This document shows, in pieces, positions 41,438 through 50,732 of a stretch of DNA of 64,000 nucleotides. Position 1 is the first letter of the stretch; the number at the start of each line of letters is the position of its first letter. Below the pieces are notes generated by a model that searched no databases, was not told where the DNA came from, and saw only the letters and a list, made by a program, of their open reading frames with translations. The stretch spans positions 1 to 64,000 of the forward strand of contig NZ_JADKYB010000014.1 of assembly GCF_016918855.1 (NCBI RefSeq), read 5' to 3'. The translations under genes and the position numbers were made by a program. The stretch comes from Actinacidiphila acididurans. GTDB taxonomy: Bacteria > Actinomycetota > Actinomycetes > Streptomycetales > Streptomycetaceae.

Positions 41438-41686
41438 ATGTCCGACGACATCGCGAGCTTCGAGCGGGAAGCGGACGAGTTCGACGACGCAGCGCAGACC
41501 TCGGACAACGCCGATCTGGATCTGGAGGCACCCGAGGCCGACGCCGCCGAGCAGCACATCGATCTGCTCCAGCAGCGCGACGAGCCGATCACCCAGCGGC
41601 CCGGCGACCGGGTCGAGGAGGCGGACCCGGCGGACTCCGCCGAGCAGCGGCGGGTGGTGGACCTGGACGAGGAGGACTACCGCTGA
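41438..41686 (+). CDS. Small acidic hypothetical protein
   Basis: An 82-residue, strongly acidic protein (MSDDIASFEREADEFDDA... to VVDLDEEDYR). Asp and Glu make up over a third of the chain, and there is no hydrophobic core, so it is probably disordered. AAAGGAGG sits six bases before ATG 41438, an excellent ribosome-binding site. The segment ADPADSAEQRRVV near the end looks like the most ordered part. The function is unknown; a binding partner or stress role cannot be inferred. Confidence 0.75.
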   Translation: MSDDIASFEREADEFDDAAQTSDNADLDLEAPEADAAEQHIDLLQQRDEPITQRPGDRVEEADPADSAEQRRVVDLDEEDYR

Positions 41687-41940
41687 GGGGTCCCAGGAAG
41701 TGAGAATGTCCGCTCGCGCGGCGCGCGGTGACGTTACCCAAACGTACGATGGCCACCGCGGCACACCTCGTTGCGCCATTCGGCGTGACCGGAGGGGTTC
41801 CGGCAGCGTTCCGACAGTGTTCCCGGACGTTCACCGACGTCCCCGACGTCCTCACGTGACCCCGACACCCCGAGACCCCCGACAACCCCGACACTCATCG
41901 ACCTCTGTCGAGAATCCTCGACCACGATTTGGGAGGCGGC

Positions 41941-42582
41941 GTGACAGCCATCGAGCAGACCCAGGCACGGCCGCGCGGCACCCGCCTGCCCCGCCGGGCC
42001 CGACGGGAGCAACTGCTCGGCGCGGCCCAGGAGGTTTTCGTCGCGCAGGGCTACCACGCCGCTGCCATGGACGACATCGCCGAACGGGCCGGCGTCAGCA
42101 AGCCGGTGCTCTACCAGCACTTCCCCGGGAAGCTGGAGCTGTACCTGGCACTGCTGGACCAGCACTGCGAGGCGCTGCTGCAGTCCGTGCGCGGCGCGCT
42201 GGCGTCCACCACCGACAACAAGAAGCGCGTCGAGGCGACGATGGACGCGTACTTCGCCTACGTCGAGGACGAGGGCGGCGCGTTCCGGCTGGTCTTCGAG
42301 TCGGACCTGACCAACGAGCCGGCCGTGCGCGAGCGGGTGGACAAGGTCTCGCTCCAGTGCGCGGAGGCGATCAGCGAGGTGATCGCCGAGGACACCGGGC
42401 TGCCGCGCGACCAGGCGATGCTGCTGGCGGTGGGCCTGGGCGGGCTCTCGCAGATCGTGGCCCGGAACTGGCTGGCCAGCGACAGCCAGGTGTCCCGGGA
42501 CACCGCGCTGCACCTGCTGACCTCCCTGGCCTGGCGCGGCATCGCCGGCTTCCCGCTGCACGGGGCCGAGGGACACCACTGA
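41941..42582 (+). CDS. TetR-family transcriptional regulator
   Basis: A 213-residue protein. The N-terminal helix-turn-helix (ARREQLLGAAQEVFVAQGYHAAAMDDIAERAGVSKPVLYQHFPGKLELYLALLD) is a canonical TetR domain; the C-terminal ~140 residues form the ligand-binding part. GTG 41941 follows GGGAGGCGGC directly. A 254-base upstream region holds four CCCCGAC motifs (41841, 41860, 41877, 41886). In M. tuberculosis a TetR regulator also precedes DUF3107 (Rv3208/Rv3208A). Targets are unknown; self-regulation is likely. Confidence 0.92.
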   Translation: MTAIEQTQARPRGTRLPRRARREQLLGAAQEVFVAQGYHAAAMDDIAERAGVSKPVLYQHFPGKLELYLALLDQHCEALLQSVRGALASTTDNKKRVEATMDAYFAYVEDEGGAFRLVFESDLTNEPAVRERVDKVSLQCAEAISEVIAEDTGLPRDQAMLLAVGLGGLSQIVARNWLASDSQVSRDTALHLLTSLAWRGIAGFPLHGAEGHH

Positions 42583-42805
42583 GCGCCCGCTGAGCGCTCG
42601 CTGATCCCGCCGGGGCGCGCCCGGGGCGACGGCCACGGTGGCGGCCGTACGGGGGCGCGCGGGGCCCACGGTGTGCGGCGGCGTGTTCGCTCACGGCGTT
42701 TCCCTTCCACGGATTGCTGCCGGACCGGCGGGGCTACGCTGTGCTGCGTACGGCGCGAATCGCTCGACCCGCGCACCCCGCAGAGACTCGGAGGTATCCA
42801 AAGCC

Positions 42806-43036
42806 GTGGAGGTCAAGATCGGCGTCCAGCACGCGCCGCGCGAGATCAGCCTGGAAAGCAACCAGTCGGCGGCCGAGGTGGAGAAGGCCGTCGCCGACGC
42901 GCTCAGTGGGACGGCCAAGCTGCTGACCCTGGAGGACGAGCACGGCCGCAAGGTGCTGATCCCGGCCGACCGCCTCGCCTACGTCGAGATCGGCGAGCCG
43001 GCGGTGCGCCGGGTCGGTTTCGGCGCCGCGCTCTGA
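42806..43036 (+). CDS. DUF3107 small protein
   Basis: A 76-residue protein starting at GTG 42806 (VEVKIGVQHAPREISLES), with GGAGG upstream. It matches the short DUF3107 family of actinobacteria, including the VPADRLAYVEIG-like end. It is compact and soluble with no Cys. Family function is unknown; the gene is conserved next to the TetR regulator. A hairpin terminator follows at 43106. Confidence 0.88.
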   Translation: MEVKIGVQHAPREISLESNQSAAEVEKAVADALSGTAKLLTLEDEHGRKVLIPADRLAYVEIGEPAVRRVGFGAAL

Positions 43037-43105
43037 CGCGAGAAGCGCGTCCGCCGCCTGCCCGGCGGCACCGGGACCGGCCTTCCGGTTCCACGCACGT
43101 CCCCG

Positions 43106-43140
43106 CGGGGGCGGCGGCCCGTACCCGGCTGCCGCCCCCG
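43106..43140 (+). terminator. Hairpin after DUF3107
   Basis: CGGGGGCGGCGGCC at 43106-43119 pairs with GGCTGCCGCCCCCG at 43127-43140 with one wobble, leaving a 7-base loop. It follows the DUF3107 stop by ~70 bases. Confidence 0.65.
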
Positions 43141-43293
43141 CTTCGTGCCGGCTCCCTCCGCTGTGTCCCGGCCGTGCCGGACCGCCGGCGCCCCGCCCGG
43201 CCCGCACTCCGTTTTGTCCCCCTCACAGGGTGGGTAGTACCGGTGGGTAGGACCTGACCGACCGGTAGGCGCCGACAATCCGGAGGGACGACG

Positions 43294-43572
43294 ATGCTCG
43301 TGTGGGAAGCGATCGCTTTCGCCGCGCTCGGCCTGCTCGCCGCCAGCGCCGCCGCCCGTCTGTTCCCGCTGCGCTTCCCGTTCACCGCGCTGCTGCTGGC
43401 CACCGGCCCTGCGGCCGGCCTGCTCGGCGGCCTGGTGACGTACACGGTCCTCGGCGGCGGCCACGCGCCGTACACCCTGCTCGCCGCCTTCCTCACCGCG
43501 GTGGCCCTCACCAGCGTGCTGGCCCGCCCGCCGCGCAAGGGCCGCCACGCGAGGATGCGCTCGGCGGCGTAA
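43294..43572 (+). CDS. Small integral membrane protein
   Basis: A 92-residue protein with three hydrophobic stretches (WEAIAFAALGLLAAS, FTALLLATGPAAGLLGGLV, YTLLAAFLTAVALTSVL) and a basic C-terminus (PPRKGRHARMR). ATG 43294 follows GGAGG with good spacing. No family is recognised. It lies between DUF3107 and the SpoIIE phosphatase and is not clearly part of either operon. Confidence 0.75.
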   Translation: MLVWEAIAFAALGLLAASAAARLFPLRFPFTALLLATGPAAGLLGGLVTYTVLGGGHAPYTLLAAFLTAVALTSVLARPPRKGRHARMRSAA

Positions 43573-43753
43573 CGTCCTCGCAGGCCGCTCCCCCGGCCAC
43601 GGCATCTCAGGGGCCCGGCATCGAAGGCCGTCCCCGGAAGCCTCGCCTTGAACCGGCCGCCCCGCACTGTAATGCTGATGAAGCGGGGCATTCCGGACAC
43701 AACACCGGAAGCGGAAGCAAACAGCCACCACTTCGTCGGCGGGTGGTCGCCAG

Positions 43754-45892
43754 ATGCGAGGCAACACGGCCGGTACGGCGACCGGCGAGACCGTACGCGC
43801 GGCACTCGATGCCCTGGTGCTCGATGCCGTCCGGCGGACCGGCGCCCACTCCGGCGCGCTGTACCTGCTGGAGCCGGGCGGCGAGGTGCTGTGCCTGGAG
43901 GCCGGCAGCGGGGTGTCCCCCCGGTTCGCGGAGCCGGTGGCCCGGCTGAAGCTGCCGCCGCCCGGCGCGACGGAACCCTCCGGCGACCCGGTGATCGACG
44001 CGGTACGCGACCGGCGCCTGGTGTGGCTCGGCACCGACCGCGCCCTGTCCCGCGAGTACCCCAAGGCCGCGCTGGTCTTCCCGCACCGCTTCGCCATGGC
44101 CGTCGCCCCGCTCACCGAGGCGCCCGGCGCGCCGCCCCGGGGCGCGCTGGTCCTGTTGTGGCCACCCTCGCGCCCGGCGCGGCTGGGCGCCGCCGAGCGC
44201 AAGCGCATCGAGGCCGCGTGCGCGACCATCGCCTGGGTGCTCGCGCAGGCACAAGCGGGCGGGACCCGGCTGGAGCCCTCGGCCGAGCCCCGCCGGATCG
44301 ACCCGGGCGGCCCCGCGGATCAGGCCCCCGCCGAACCCCCGGCGTCCGCCTTTCTGGAGCGGCTGCCGGAGGGCGACTACGCCCTGGACGCCGACGGCAG
44401 GGTCACCTTCGCCGACCGGACCGCGGCCGGCCTGCTCGGCCCGGACGCCACCGAGCTGACCGGCCGGCTGCTGTGGGAGACCGTCCCGTGGCTGGACAAC
44501 CCACTGTTCGAGTACCAGTTCCGGGAGGCCCTGTTCAGCCAGCAGCCGACGTCGTTCACCGCGGTGCGCCCGCCGGACCGGCCACTGCTGTTCGAGCTGT
44601 ACCCGGACTCCTCGGGGGTGAGCGTACGGATCACCCCGGCGCGGACCCGGCGCTCCGTCCCGGGCCGGCCGGCGTCCACCGGTTCCGGCCAGCGGCTGGG
44701 CACCGCCCATCACCTGCTGTACCTGGCCGCTTCGCTGGGTGAGACGGTGCGGCTGCGGGACGTGGTGGAACTGGCCACGGACCGGTTCCTCGGCGCCTTC
44801 GGCGCCCAGGACCTGGCCCTGCTCGCACCGGACGCGGGCCGGGCCCGGGTGATCGGGCACAGCGGTTTCGACGCGGACTTCATCGACCGGGTGGACGGCA
44901 CGGTGCTGACCGACGGCGTGCCCGAGGTGCTCGGTCCGGCCGCCCGCGTCCCGGCCTTCTACGCCTCCCGCGAGGAGCTGTGCCGCTCGTGCCCGGACAG
45001 CATCGACTGGTCGCCGTCCACGGCGGCCTGGGCGTTCCTGCCGCTGGTCGTCTCCGGGCGGCACACCGGCACCTGTGTGCTCGGTTTCGCCCGCCCGCAC
45101 CGCTTCACCCGTGAGGAACGAGCGGTGCTCGCCTCGATCGGCAACCTGGTCGGCCAGGCGCTGGAGCGGGCCCGGCTGTACGACGCGCAGGCGCGCCTGG
45201 CCCACGGCCTGCAGGCCGGACTGCTGCCGCACCGGCTCCCCGTCGTGCCGGGCCTGGAGGTGGCCGCCCGCTACCTGCCGGCCAGCCACGGCATGGACAT
45301 CGGCGGCGACTTCTACGACCTGATCCGGATCGGCCCCACCGAGGTCGCGGCGGTGATCGGCGACGTGCAGGGCCACAGCGTGACGGCCGCGGCGCACATG
45401 GGGCAGGTACGCACCACCGTGCACGCGTACGCCGCCGCGGGCGCCCCGCCGGGCGAGATCCTGGCCCGCACCAACCGGCTGCTCACCGACCTGGGCGCCG
45501 AGCTGCTCACCAGCTGTCTGTACGTCCACGTGGACCTGGCCCGGCACCGGGCGCTGCTGGCCTCGGCCGGGCACCGGCCGCCTTTGCTGCGGGCGCCGGA
45601 CGGCCGGGCCGGGGTGCTGGCGGTGCCGCCGGGGATCCTGCTGGGCATCGACCCGGCGGCCACGTACCCGACGACGGCGGTGCCGCTGCCGCCGGGCGCG
45701 GTGCTCACCCTCTACACCGACGGCCTGGTCGAGGCCGGCGGCCGGGACGACGACGCGGTGGTCGCCGTGCTGACCCGGGTGCTGGACCGGGCCGGCGGGC
45801 CGCTGGACCGGCTCGCCGAGGAAATGATCGCCCGCGCCCAGCCGCACGGCGAACGCACCGACGACACCGCGCTGCTCCTGCTGCGGCCGTGA
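43754..45892 (+). CDS. GAF/PAS-SpoIIE PP2C phosphatase
   Basis: A 712-residue regulator. The first ~165 residues are GAF-like (GALYLLEPGGEVLCLEAGSG), followed by a PAS-like domain (~195-290, GDYALDADGRVTFADRTA), a second GAF (~320-470) and a C-terminal SpoIIE/PP2C phosphatase with metal-binding Asp in MDIGGDFYD, VIGDVQGHS, LYTDGLVEAG and HGERTDDTALLLL. Such proteins dephosphorylate anti-sigma antagonists in response to a signal. There is no kinase or STAS partner next door, so the target is elsewhere. It is convergent with the ferritin-like gene. Confidence 0.9.
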   Translation: MRGNTAGTATGETVRAALDALVLDAVRRTGAHSGALYLLEPGGEVLCLEAGSGVSPRFAEPVARLKLPPPGATEPSGDPVIDAVRDRRLVWLGTDRALSREYPKAALVFPHRFAMAVAPLTEAPGAPPRGALVLLWPPSRPARLGAAERKRIEAACATIAWVLAQAQAGGTRLEPSAEPRRIDPGGPADQAPAEPPASAFLERLPEGDYALDADGRVTFADRTAAGLLGPDATELTGRLLWETVPWLDNPLFEYQFREALFSQQPTSFTAVRPPDRPLLFELYPDSSGVSVRITPARTRRSVPGRPASTGSGQRLGTAHHLLYLAASLGETVRLRDVVELATDRFLGAFGAQDLALLAPDAGRARVIGHSGFDADFIDRVDGTVLTDGVPEVLGPAARVPAFYASREELCRSCPDSIDWSPSTAAWAFLPLVVSGRHTGTCVLGFARPHRFTREERAVLASIGNLVGQALERARLYDAQARLAHGLQAGLLPHRLPVVPGLEVAARYLPASHGMDIGGDFYDLIRIGPTEVAAVIGDVQGHSVTAAAHMGQVRTTVHAYAAAGAPPGEILARTNRLLTDLGAELLTSCLYVHVDLARHRALLASAGHRPPLLRAPDGRAGVLAVPPGILLGIDPAATYPTTAVPLPPGAVLTLYTDGLVEAGGRDDDAVVAVLTRVLDRAGGPLDRLAEEMIARAQPHGERTDDTALLLLRP

Positions 45893-45932
45893 CCGGCCGC
45901 GCCGACGCGGCCCCCACCGCCGGCCGACGCGG

Positions 45933-46724
45933 TTACGCGGCCAGACCCAGCGCGGCCATGCGCTTGGTGTGCGCCTCGGTGATCCGGGAGAACATCCGGC
46001 CGACCTCGGCCAGGTCGAATCCGTCGGCGACCCCGCCGACCAGCATCGTGGACAGCGCGTCCCGGTCGGCCACCACCCGCTGGGCCTGGGACAGCGCTTC
46101 GCCCATCAGCCGCCGGGCCCACAGCGCGAGCCGGCCGCCGACCCGCGGCTCGGCGGCGATCGCGGCCCGTACCTTCTCCACCGCGAAACTGGCGTGCCCG
46201 GTGTCGTCCAGCACGGCCAGCACCAGGGTGCGGGTGTCGGTGTCGAGCCGGGCCGCCACCTCGCGGTAGAAGTCCGACGCAATGGAGTCGCCCACATACG
46301 CCTTGACCAGACCCTCCAACCAGTCCGAGGGCGCGGTCTGGCGGTGGAAGTCGTCCAGGGCCGCCTTGAAGGGCAGCATCGCCTTGTTGGGCGCCTCGCC
46401 GATCTCCGCCAGCCGGTCGCGCAGCCGCTCGAAGTGGTGGAACTCGGCCGCGGCCATGGCGGCGAGTTCCGCCTTGTCCTCCAGGGTCGGCGCGAGCTTG
46501 GCGTCCTCGGCCAGCCGCTCGAAGGCGGCCAGTTCGCCGTACGCCAGGGCGCCCAGCAGGTCCACGACGGCCGCCCGGTAGTGCGGGTCCGCGGACGCCG
46601 TGGCCCAGTCCTGTGCGGCGATCCCGGTGACGGGCGCTTCGTCGGCCGCCTTGCCGGGCTTCGGGGCGCGGTCCCCGGCGGATTCCGGCACGGACGTCGG
46701 GTCGGGCGTTTCAGGCGTCTCCAT
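45933..46724 (-). CDS. Ferritin-like-fold protein (tRNA hydroxylase-like)
   Basis: A 263-residue helical protein. The central part (WATASADPHYRAAVVDLLGALAYGELAAFERLAEDA, then AAAEFHHFERLRDRLAE and GDSIASDFYREVA) shows the spaced Glu and E-x-x-H pairs of a di-iron four-helix bundle. A late HASFAVEKVRAAI adds a further His/Glu. The N-terminal ~65 residues are disordered. It may be an oxygenase or iron-storage relative; the family annotation in actinobacteria is ferritin-like fold only. ATG 46724 was chosen. It is divergent from the DEAD-box helicase, the same pairing as Rv3210c/Rv3211. Confidence 0.82.
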   Translation of the reverse strand: METPETPDPTSVPESAGDRAPKPGKAADEAPVTGIAAQDWATASADPHYRAAVVDLLGALAYGELAAFERLAEDAKLAPTLEDKAELAAMAAAEFHHFERLRDRLAEIGEAPNKAMLPFKAALDDFHRQTAPSDWLEGLVKAYVGDSIASDFYREVAARLDTDTRTLVLAVLDDTGHASFAVEKVRAAIAAEPRVGGRLALWARRLMGEALSQAQRVVADRDALSTMLVGGVADGFDLAEVGRMFSRITEAHTKRMAALGLAA

Positions 46725-47276
46725 GCTGCGCACAATAGCGAAGGCCGCCGTCCGGACCGTCGCGCAGGCGGCCTCGAAGCCCCTCGCCGCGGCGACCGGC
46801 ACAGCCGCCGGCGCGGCACCAGAGGCAGCCCCCGAAGCCGCTGGTGAAACGGCCGGCGACGCGGCCCGCAACGCCTGCGGCGACACACCGCGCGACACGG
46901 TCCGCGACACATGCAGTCCCGAACGAAACATTTGCAAGGGTGCAGCTACGCGTTTCCGGGGTAGAGTGGTATTGCACCCGTCGCCGGCTGGTGGCTGTAC
47001 GTGCACGGCGTACGTACCCATTGTCCGTGTGACGGGCGACGTGTGCAGTACCTGGATGCCCGGTCGGTGGCCCGATCGGCTCCGAACCGACCGCCTTCCC
47101 CGCCGAACGGGAAGGGCCCACTCGCGGCATCAGCGAGGGCAGCGGTCCCGCGCGCGCAGCCGCCCCGGCTGCTACGACAACCCACGCGCGGTCAGTGACC
47201 GGCGCCTCAGCCAGGCGCCCCGGCCGCTCGACCCCCCTCGCCGGACAGTGCCGCGTCTCACAGAAGAGGCAACATC
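46725..47276. other. Divergent region between ferritin-like gene and DEAD-box helicase
   Basis: A 552-base gap. GGGTGCA (46938-46944) and TGCACCC (46973-46979) form an inverted repeat around TAGAGT (46962-46967), a possible helicase -10. In the helicase leader, CGGTCGGT (47061-47068) pairs with ACCGACCG (47086-47093). No gene is seen. Confidence 0.5.
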
Positions 47277-49316
47277 CTGACCACGACCACTTTCCGCAGC
47301 CTCGGGATCCTCCCCGAGACCGCCGAGGCCCTCGAGGCCGTCGGCATCACCACTCCGTTCCCCATCCAGGAGATGACGCTCCCCGTCGCCCTCGCCGGCA
47401 ACGACGTCATCGGACAGGCCAAGACCGGCACCGGCAAGACCCTGGGCTTCGGGCTGCCGCTGCTGGAGCGGGTCACCGTCGCCGCCGACGTCGAGGCCGG
47501 CCGCGCGGCGCCCGAAGCGCTCGCCGACAGCCCCCAGGCGCTGGTCGTCGTCCCCACCCGCGAGCTGTGCCAGCAGGTCACCAACGACCTGCTGACCGCC
47601 GGCAAGGTGCGCAACGTACGGGTGCTCGCGATCTACGGCGGCCGGGCGTACGAACCACAGGTGGACGCGCTGAAGAAGGGCGTCGACGTGGTCGTCGGCA
47701 CCCCCGGGCGCCTGCTGGACCTGGCCGGGCAGAAGAAGCTCAGCCTCAAGCACGTGCGCGCCCTGGTGCTCGACGAGGCCGACGAGATGCTCGACCTGGG
47801 CTTCCTGCCCGATGTCGAGAAGATCATCGCCATGCTGCCGGCCAAGCGGCAGACCATGCTGTTCTCCGCCACCATGCCGGGCGCCGTCATCGGCCTGGCC
47901 CGCCGCTACATGTCGCAGCCCACGCACATCCGCGCCACCGCGCCGGACGACGAGGGCGCGACGGTGGCCAACATCACCCAGCACATCTTCCGCGCCCACT
48001 CCCTCGACAAGCCCGAGCTGGTCGCGCGCGTGCTCCAGGCGTCGGACCGCGGCCTGGCGATGATCTTCTGCCGCACCAAGCGGACCGCGGCGGACGTGGC
48101 CGAGCAGCTCGCCAAGCGCGGATTCGCCTCCGGCGCGGTGCACGGCGACCTCGGCCAGGGCGCGCGCGAGCAGGCGCTGCGCGCGTTCCGCAACGGCAAG
48201 GTGGACGTGCTGGTGTGCACCGACGTCGCGGCCCGCGGCATCGACGTCGAGGGCGTCACCCATGTGATCAACTACCAGACGCCCGAGGACGAGAAGACCT
48301 ATCTGCACCGGATCGGCCGCACCGGCCGGGCCGGCGCCTCCGGCACCGCGATCACCCTCGTGGACTGGGACGACATCCCGCGCTGGCAGCTGATCAACAA
48401 GGCGCTGGACCTGCCGTTCAACGACCCCGAGGAGACGTACTCCACCTCCCCGCACCTGTTCGAGCTGCTGGGCATCCCCGAGGGCACCAAGGGGATCCTG
48501 CCGCGCGCCGAGCGCACCCGGGCCGGGCTCGAGGCGGAGGAGGTCGAGGACCTCGGCGAGACCGGTGGTCACGGAAGCCGCGGGCCGCGCGGCCGCGGGG
48601 GCCGCGACTCCCGTGACGGCGACGCGCCCCGTACGGAGCGGCCGGCCCGCACTCCGCGGCGCCGCCGCCGCACCCGGGCCGGGGAACCCGCCTCCGCGGC
48701 GGAGACGGCCGCACAGGCCGCCGTCGGGACCCTCACCACGGGCGCGCAGGCGCCTGCGCCGGCCGTCGAGGACGCCCTGGCCCCCTCCGCCCCGCAGGAG
48801 CAGGAGGCAGCGCCCAGGACCCCGCGGCGCCGTCGCCGTACCCGGGCGGGCGCGTCGGGCGCGGCGGGCACCGAAGCCGCGGCGGTCGCCGTGGTCGCCG
48901 AGCCCGTCGTGGCGGCCGCGCCGGCTCCCGTGCTCGAGCCGGTGACGGACGAGTCCGCGCCGAAGACCCCGCGCCGCCGCACCCGCAAGGCCGCGGCGAT
49001 CGCTCCGGAGGTCCCGGCCCCCGCGGCCCCGCCCGCCGAGGAGACCGAGGCCCCCAAGGCTCCGCGTCGCCGGACCCGCAAGGCCGCCGCGGTCGCCGCC
49101 GAGGTGCCGGCACCGGCCGCTCCGGCCGACCCGGCCCCGGCTGCCGCGGAGGAGGCCCCGAAGACCCCGCGCCGCCGCACCACGCGCAAGGCGGCGGCGA
49201 CGGCCGAGGTCCCGGCCCCGGCGGCGGCGCCCGCCGAGGAGAGCGAGGCTCCCAAGGCCCCGCGCCGCCGCACCCGCAAGGCCGCGGTCGCCCCGGAGGA
49301 AACCCCGACGGCCTGA
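47277..49316 (+). CDS. DEAD-box RNA helicase with repetitive basic tail; CTG start
   Basis: About 679 residues. The full set of DEAD motifs is visible: Q motif GITTPFPIQEM, AKTGTGKT, PTRELCQQ, LVLDEADEML, FSATMPG, ARGIDVEGV and HRIGRTGRAG. The frame has no ATG, GTG or TTG between the in-frame stop at 47196 and the Q motif, and ATG 47373 would cut that motif away. CTG 47277 (LTTTTFRSLGILPETAEAL) with AGAGG eight bases upstream gives the expected start. Residues ~440-679 are an Arg/Ala/Pro-rich tail in which APRRRTRKAA-like units recur at least four times and RTPRRRRRTRAG twice. This RhlE-type enzyme remodels RNA, for example in ribosome assembly and the cold response. Confidence 0.9.
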   Translation: MTTTTFRSLGILPETAEALEAVGITTPFPIQEMTLPVALAGNDVIGQAKTGTGKTLGFGLPLLERVTVAADVEAGRAAPEALADSPQALVVVPTRELCQQVTNDLLTAGKVRNVRVLAIYGGRAYEPQVDALKKGVDVVVGTPGRLLDLAGQKKLSLKHVRALVLDEADEMLDLGFLPDVEKIIAMLPAKRQTMLFSATMPGAVIGLARRYMSQPTHIRATAPDDEGATVANITQHIFRAHSLDKPELVARVLQASDRGLAMIFCRTKRTAADVAEQLAKRGFASGAVHGDLGQGAREQALRAFRNGKVDVLVCTDVAARGIDVEGVTHVINYQTPEDEKTYLHRIGRTGRAGASGTAITLVDWDDIPRWQLINKALDLPFNDPEETYSTSPHLFELLGIPEGTKGILPRAERTRAGLEAEEVEDLGETGGHGSRGPRGRGGRDSRDGDAPRTERPARTPRRRRRTRAGEPASAAETAAQAAVGTLTTGAQAPAPAVEDALAPSAPQEQEAAPRTPRRRRRTRAGASGAAGTEAAAVAVVAEPVVAAAPAPVLEPVTDESAPKTPRRRTRKAAAIAPEVPAPAAPPAEETEAPKAPRRRTRKAAAVAAEVPAPAAPADPAPAAAEEAPKTPRRRTTRKAAATAEVPAPAAAPAEESEAPKAPRRRTRKAAVAPEETPTA

Positions 49317-49335
49317 CGCCCGTCTTGTACGTCGA

Positions 49336-49367
49336 GGGCTCGCCCTCTCCTGGCGGAGGGCGAGCCC
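49336..49367 (+). terminator. Hairpin after DEAD-box helicase
   Basis: GGGCTCGCCCTC and GAGGGCGAGCCC form a perfect 12-bp stem with an 8-base loop, beginning about 20 bases after the helicase stop. Confidence 0.75.
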
Positions 49368-49561
49368 CGCACATGCTGTCGCCTGCCGCGACGCCGTATC
49401 CGGGGCCGAACCCCGCAGGCGGCAATTCCGCGACCGGGAACCGGCAATTCGTGCCGCCGTGCGCACGGCTCCGCTTTCGTGCACGACGGCGCAGGCCACG
49501 GGCCCGCGCGGAAATACCGGGAGGCAACCTGTCGGACATAAGGAACACGTAGTCTTCCGCC

Positions 49562-50449
49562 ATGAGTCGACCCACTGCCCTGGAATTGCCGGAGAACGTG
49601 ACGGCCCGTCGGCTGGAGACGTCTCGCGGCTCCTTCGCGGTGCTGGACGCCGCACCGGACGGGACGGCTCCCGCCCGGGGCACCGCCTTGCTGATCCCCG
49701 GGTTCACCGGGAGCAAGGAGGACTTCCTGGACCTGCTGGCGCCGCTGTCGGGCGCCGGGTTCCGGGTCGTCGCGGTGGACGGCCGCGGGCAGCACGAGTC
49801 CGGCGGTCCGCGGTCGGAGCAGGCGTACGCGCAAGGAGAGCTGGGCGCCGACGTGACGGCGCAGGCGGCGGCGCTCGTGGCGGCGTCCGGCCCGGACACG
49901 CCGCTGCACCTGCTGGGGCACTCGCTGGGCGGCCATGTCGTACGGGCCTCGGTGCTGGCCGACGGCCCGGCGCCGTACACCTCGCTCACCCTGATGAGCT
50001 CGGGCCCGGCCGCGATCTCCGCGGACCAGCAGCAGCGGACCCAGCTCCTGGTGGACTTCCTGCCCACGACCGACATGGAGACGGCGTGGCAGGTGATGCG
50101 CTCGATGGACGGTGAGGGGCGGGACGGCGAGCCCGCCTGGCTGACCGAATTCCTGCACCGGCGCTGGGTGACGACCGTTCCCGAGCAGTTGATCGCCACG
50201 GCCCGGCAACTGATGACCGAGCCCGACCGGGTGGCAGAACTTGCCGCGGTGCCGCTGCGCACCCTCGTACTGTCCGGCGAGGAGGACTACGCCTGGCCGG
50301 TGCCGCTGCTGGACGAGATGGCCGAGCGGCTCGGTGCGCCGCGCGTGGTGATCAAGGGAGCCGGGCACTCCCCCAACGCGGAGCGGCCGGCCGAGACCGC
50401 CGCCGCGCTGATCGCCTTCTGGTCGGGTGACCAGTCCCTTTCCCGCTAG
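49562..50449 (+). CDS. Alpha/beta hydrolase (2)
   Basis: A 295-residue hydrolase: TALLIPGFTGSKEDF, nucleophile LLGHSLGGHVVRAS (GHSLGG), LVLSGEEDYAWPVP with the Asp and GAGHSPNAERP with the His, giving a complete Ser-Asp-His set. The substrate is unknown. It has no signal peptide. ATG 49562 is the start, 245 bases after the helicase with a terminator between, so it has its own promoter. It differs from the hydrolase at 40313 in length and N-terminus. Confidence 0.88.
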   Translation: MSRPTALELPENVTARRLETSRGSFAVLDAAPDGTAPARGTALLIPGFTGSKEDFLDLLAPLSGAGFRVVAVDGRGQHESGGPRSEQAYAQGELGADVTAQAAALVAASGPDTPLHLLGHSLGGHVVRASVLADGPAPYTSLTLMSSGPAAISADQQQRTQLLVDFLPTTDMETAWQVMRSMDGEGRDGEPAWLTEFLHRRWVTTVPEQLIATARQLMTEPDRVAELAAVPLRTLVLSGEEDYAWPVPLLDEMAERLGAPRVVIKGAGHSPNAERPAETAAALIAFWSGDQSLSR

Positions 50450-50544
50450 TAGATGCGCGCGCACAATTTTCTTTAGGGTAGGGAATAGTTCGAAGGGGGT
50501 GTTCGTTGACGACACATGTAACGCGCGACGAAGGGAGAAACCCA

Positions 50545-50685
50545 GTGCGTTTCGAGATCGTGCGGCTCGACGACCAGAACGGCAATGCCGTGGACAGCAC
50601 CGTCGTGGATGCCTCTGCCGTCAGCAAGATCGTCCAGCAGGCCGCTGCCCTCGGGCAGCGCATCTACATCCGTCCCGCCGAGTAA
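50545..50685 (+). CDS. Tiny conserved-looking protein (46 aa)
   Basis: A 46-residue protein: MRFEIVRLDDQNGNAVDSTV and an end ALGQRIYIRPAE. GTG 50545 has AAGGGAGA nine bases upstream, and a 12-bp terminator hairpin follows the stop, so it is a complete independent gene. It is soluble, with a predicted beta-hairpin and helix (ASAVSKIVQQAAALG). I recognise no family. The upstream region holds TTTTCTTTAGGGTAGGG, with TAGGGT as a possible -10 close to the start. Confidence 0.75.
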   Translation: MRFEIVRLDDQNGNAVDSTVVDASAVSKIVQQAAALGQRIYIRPAE

Positions 50686-50732
50686 CACCCGCAAGCACGT
50701 CGGGCCCACGGCCCGCCGCGCCCGTACGCGAC

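Noticed and set aside
41821..41892. CCCCGAC repeats as a regulator operator
   Set aside because: Four copies with unequal spacing (19, 17, 9) in a C-rich stretch could be composition alone.
48640..49310. Frameshift in the DEAD-box helicase tail
   Set aside because: The tail is in frame, repetitive and ends in a clear stop before a terminator.
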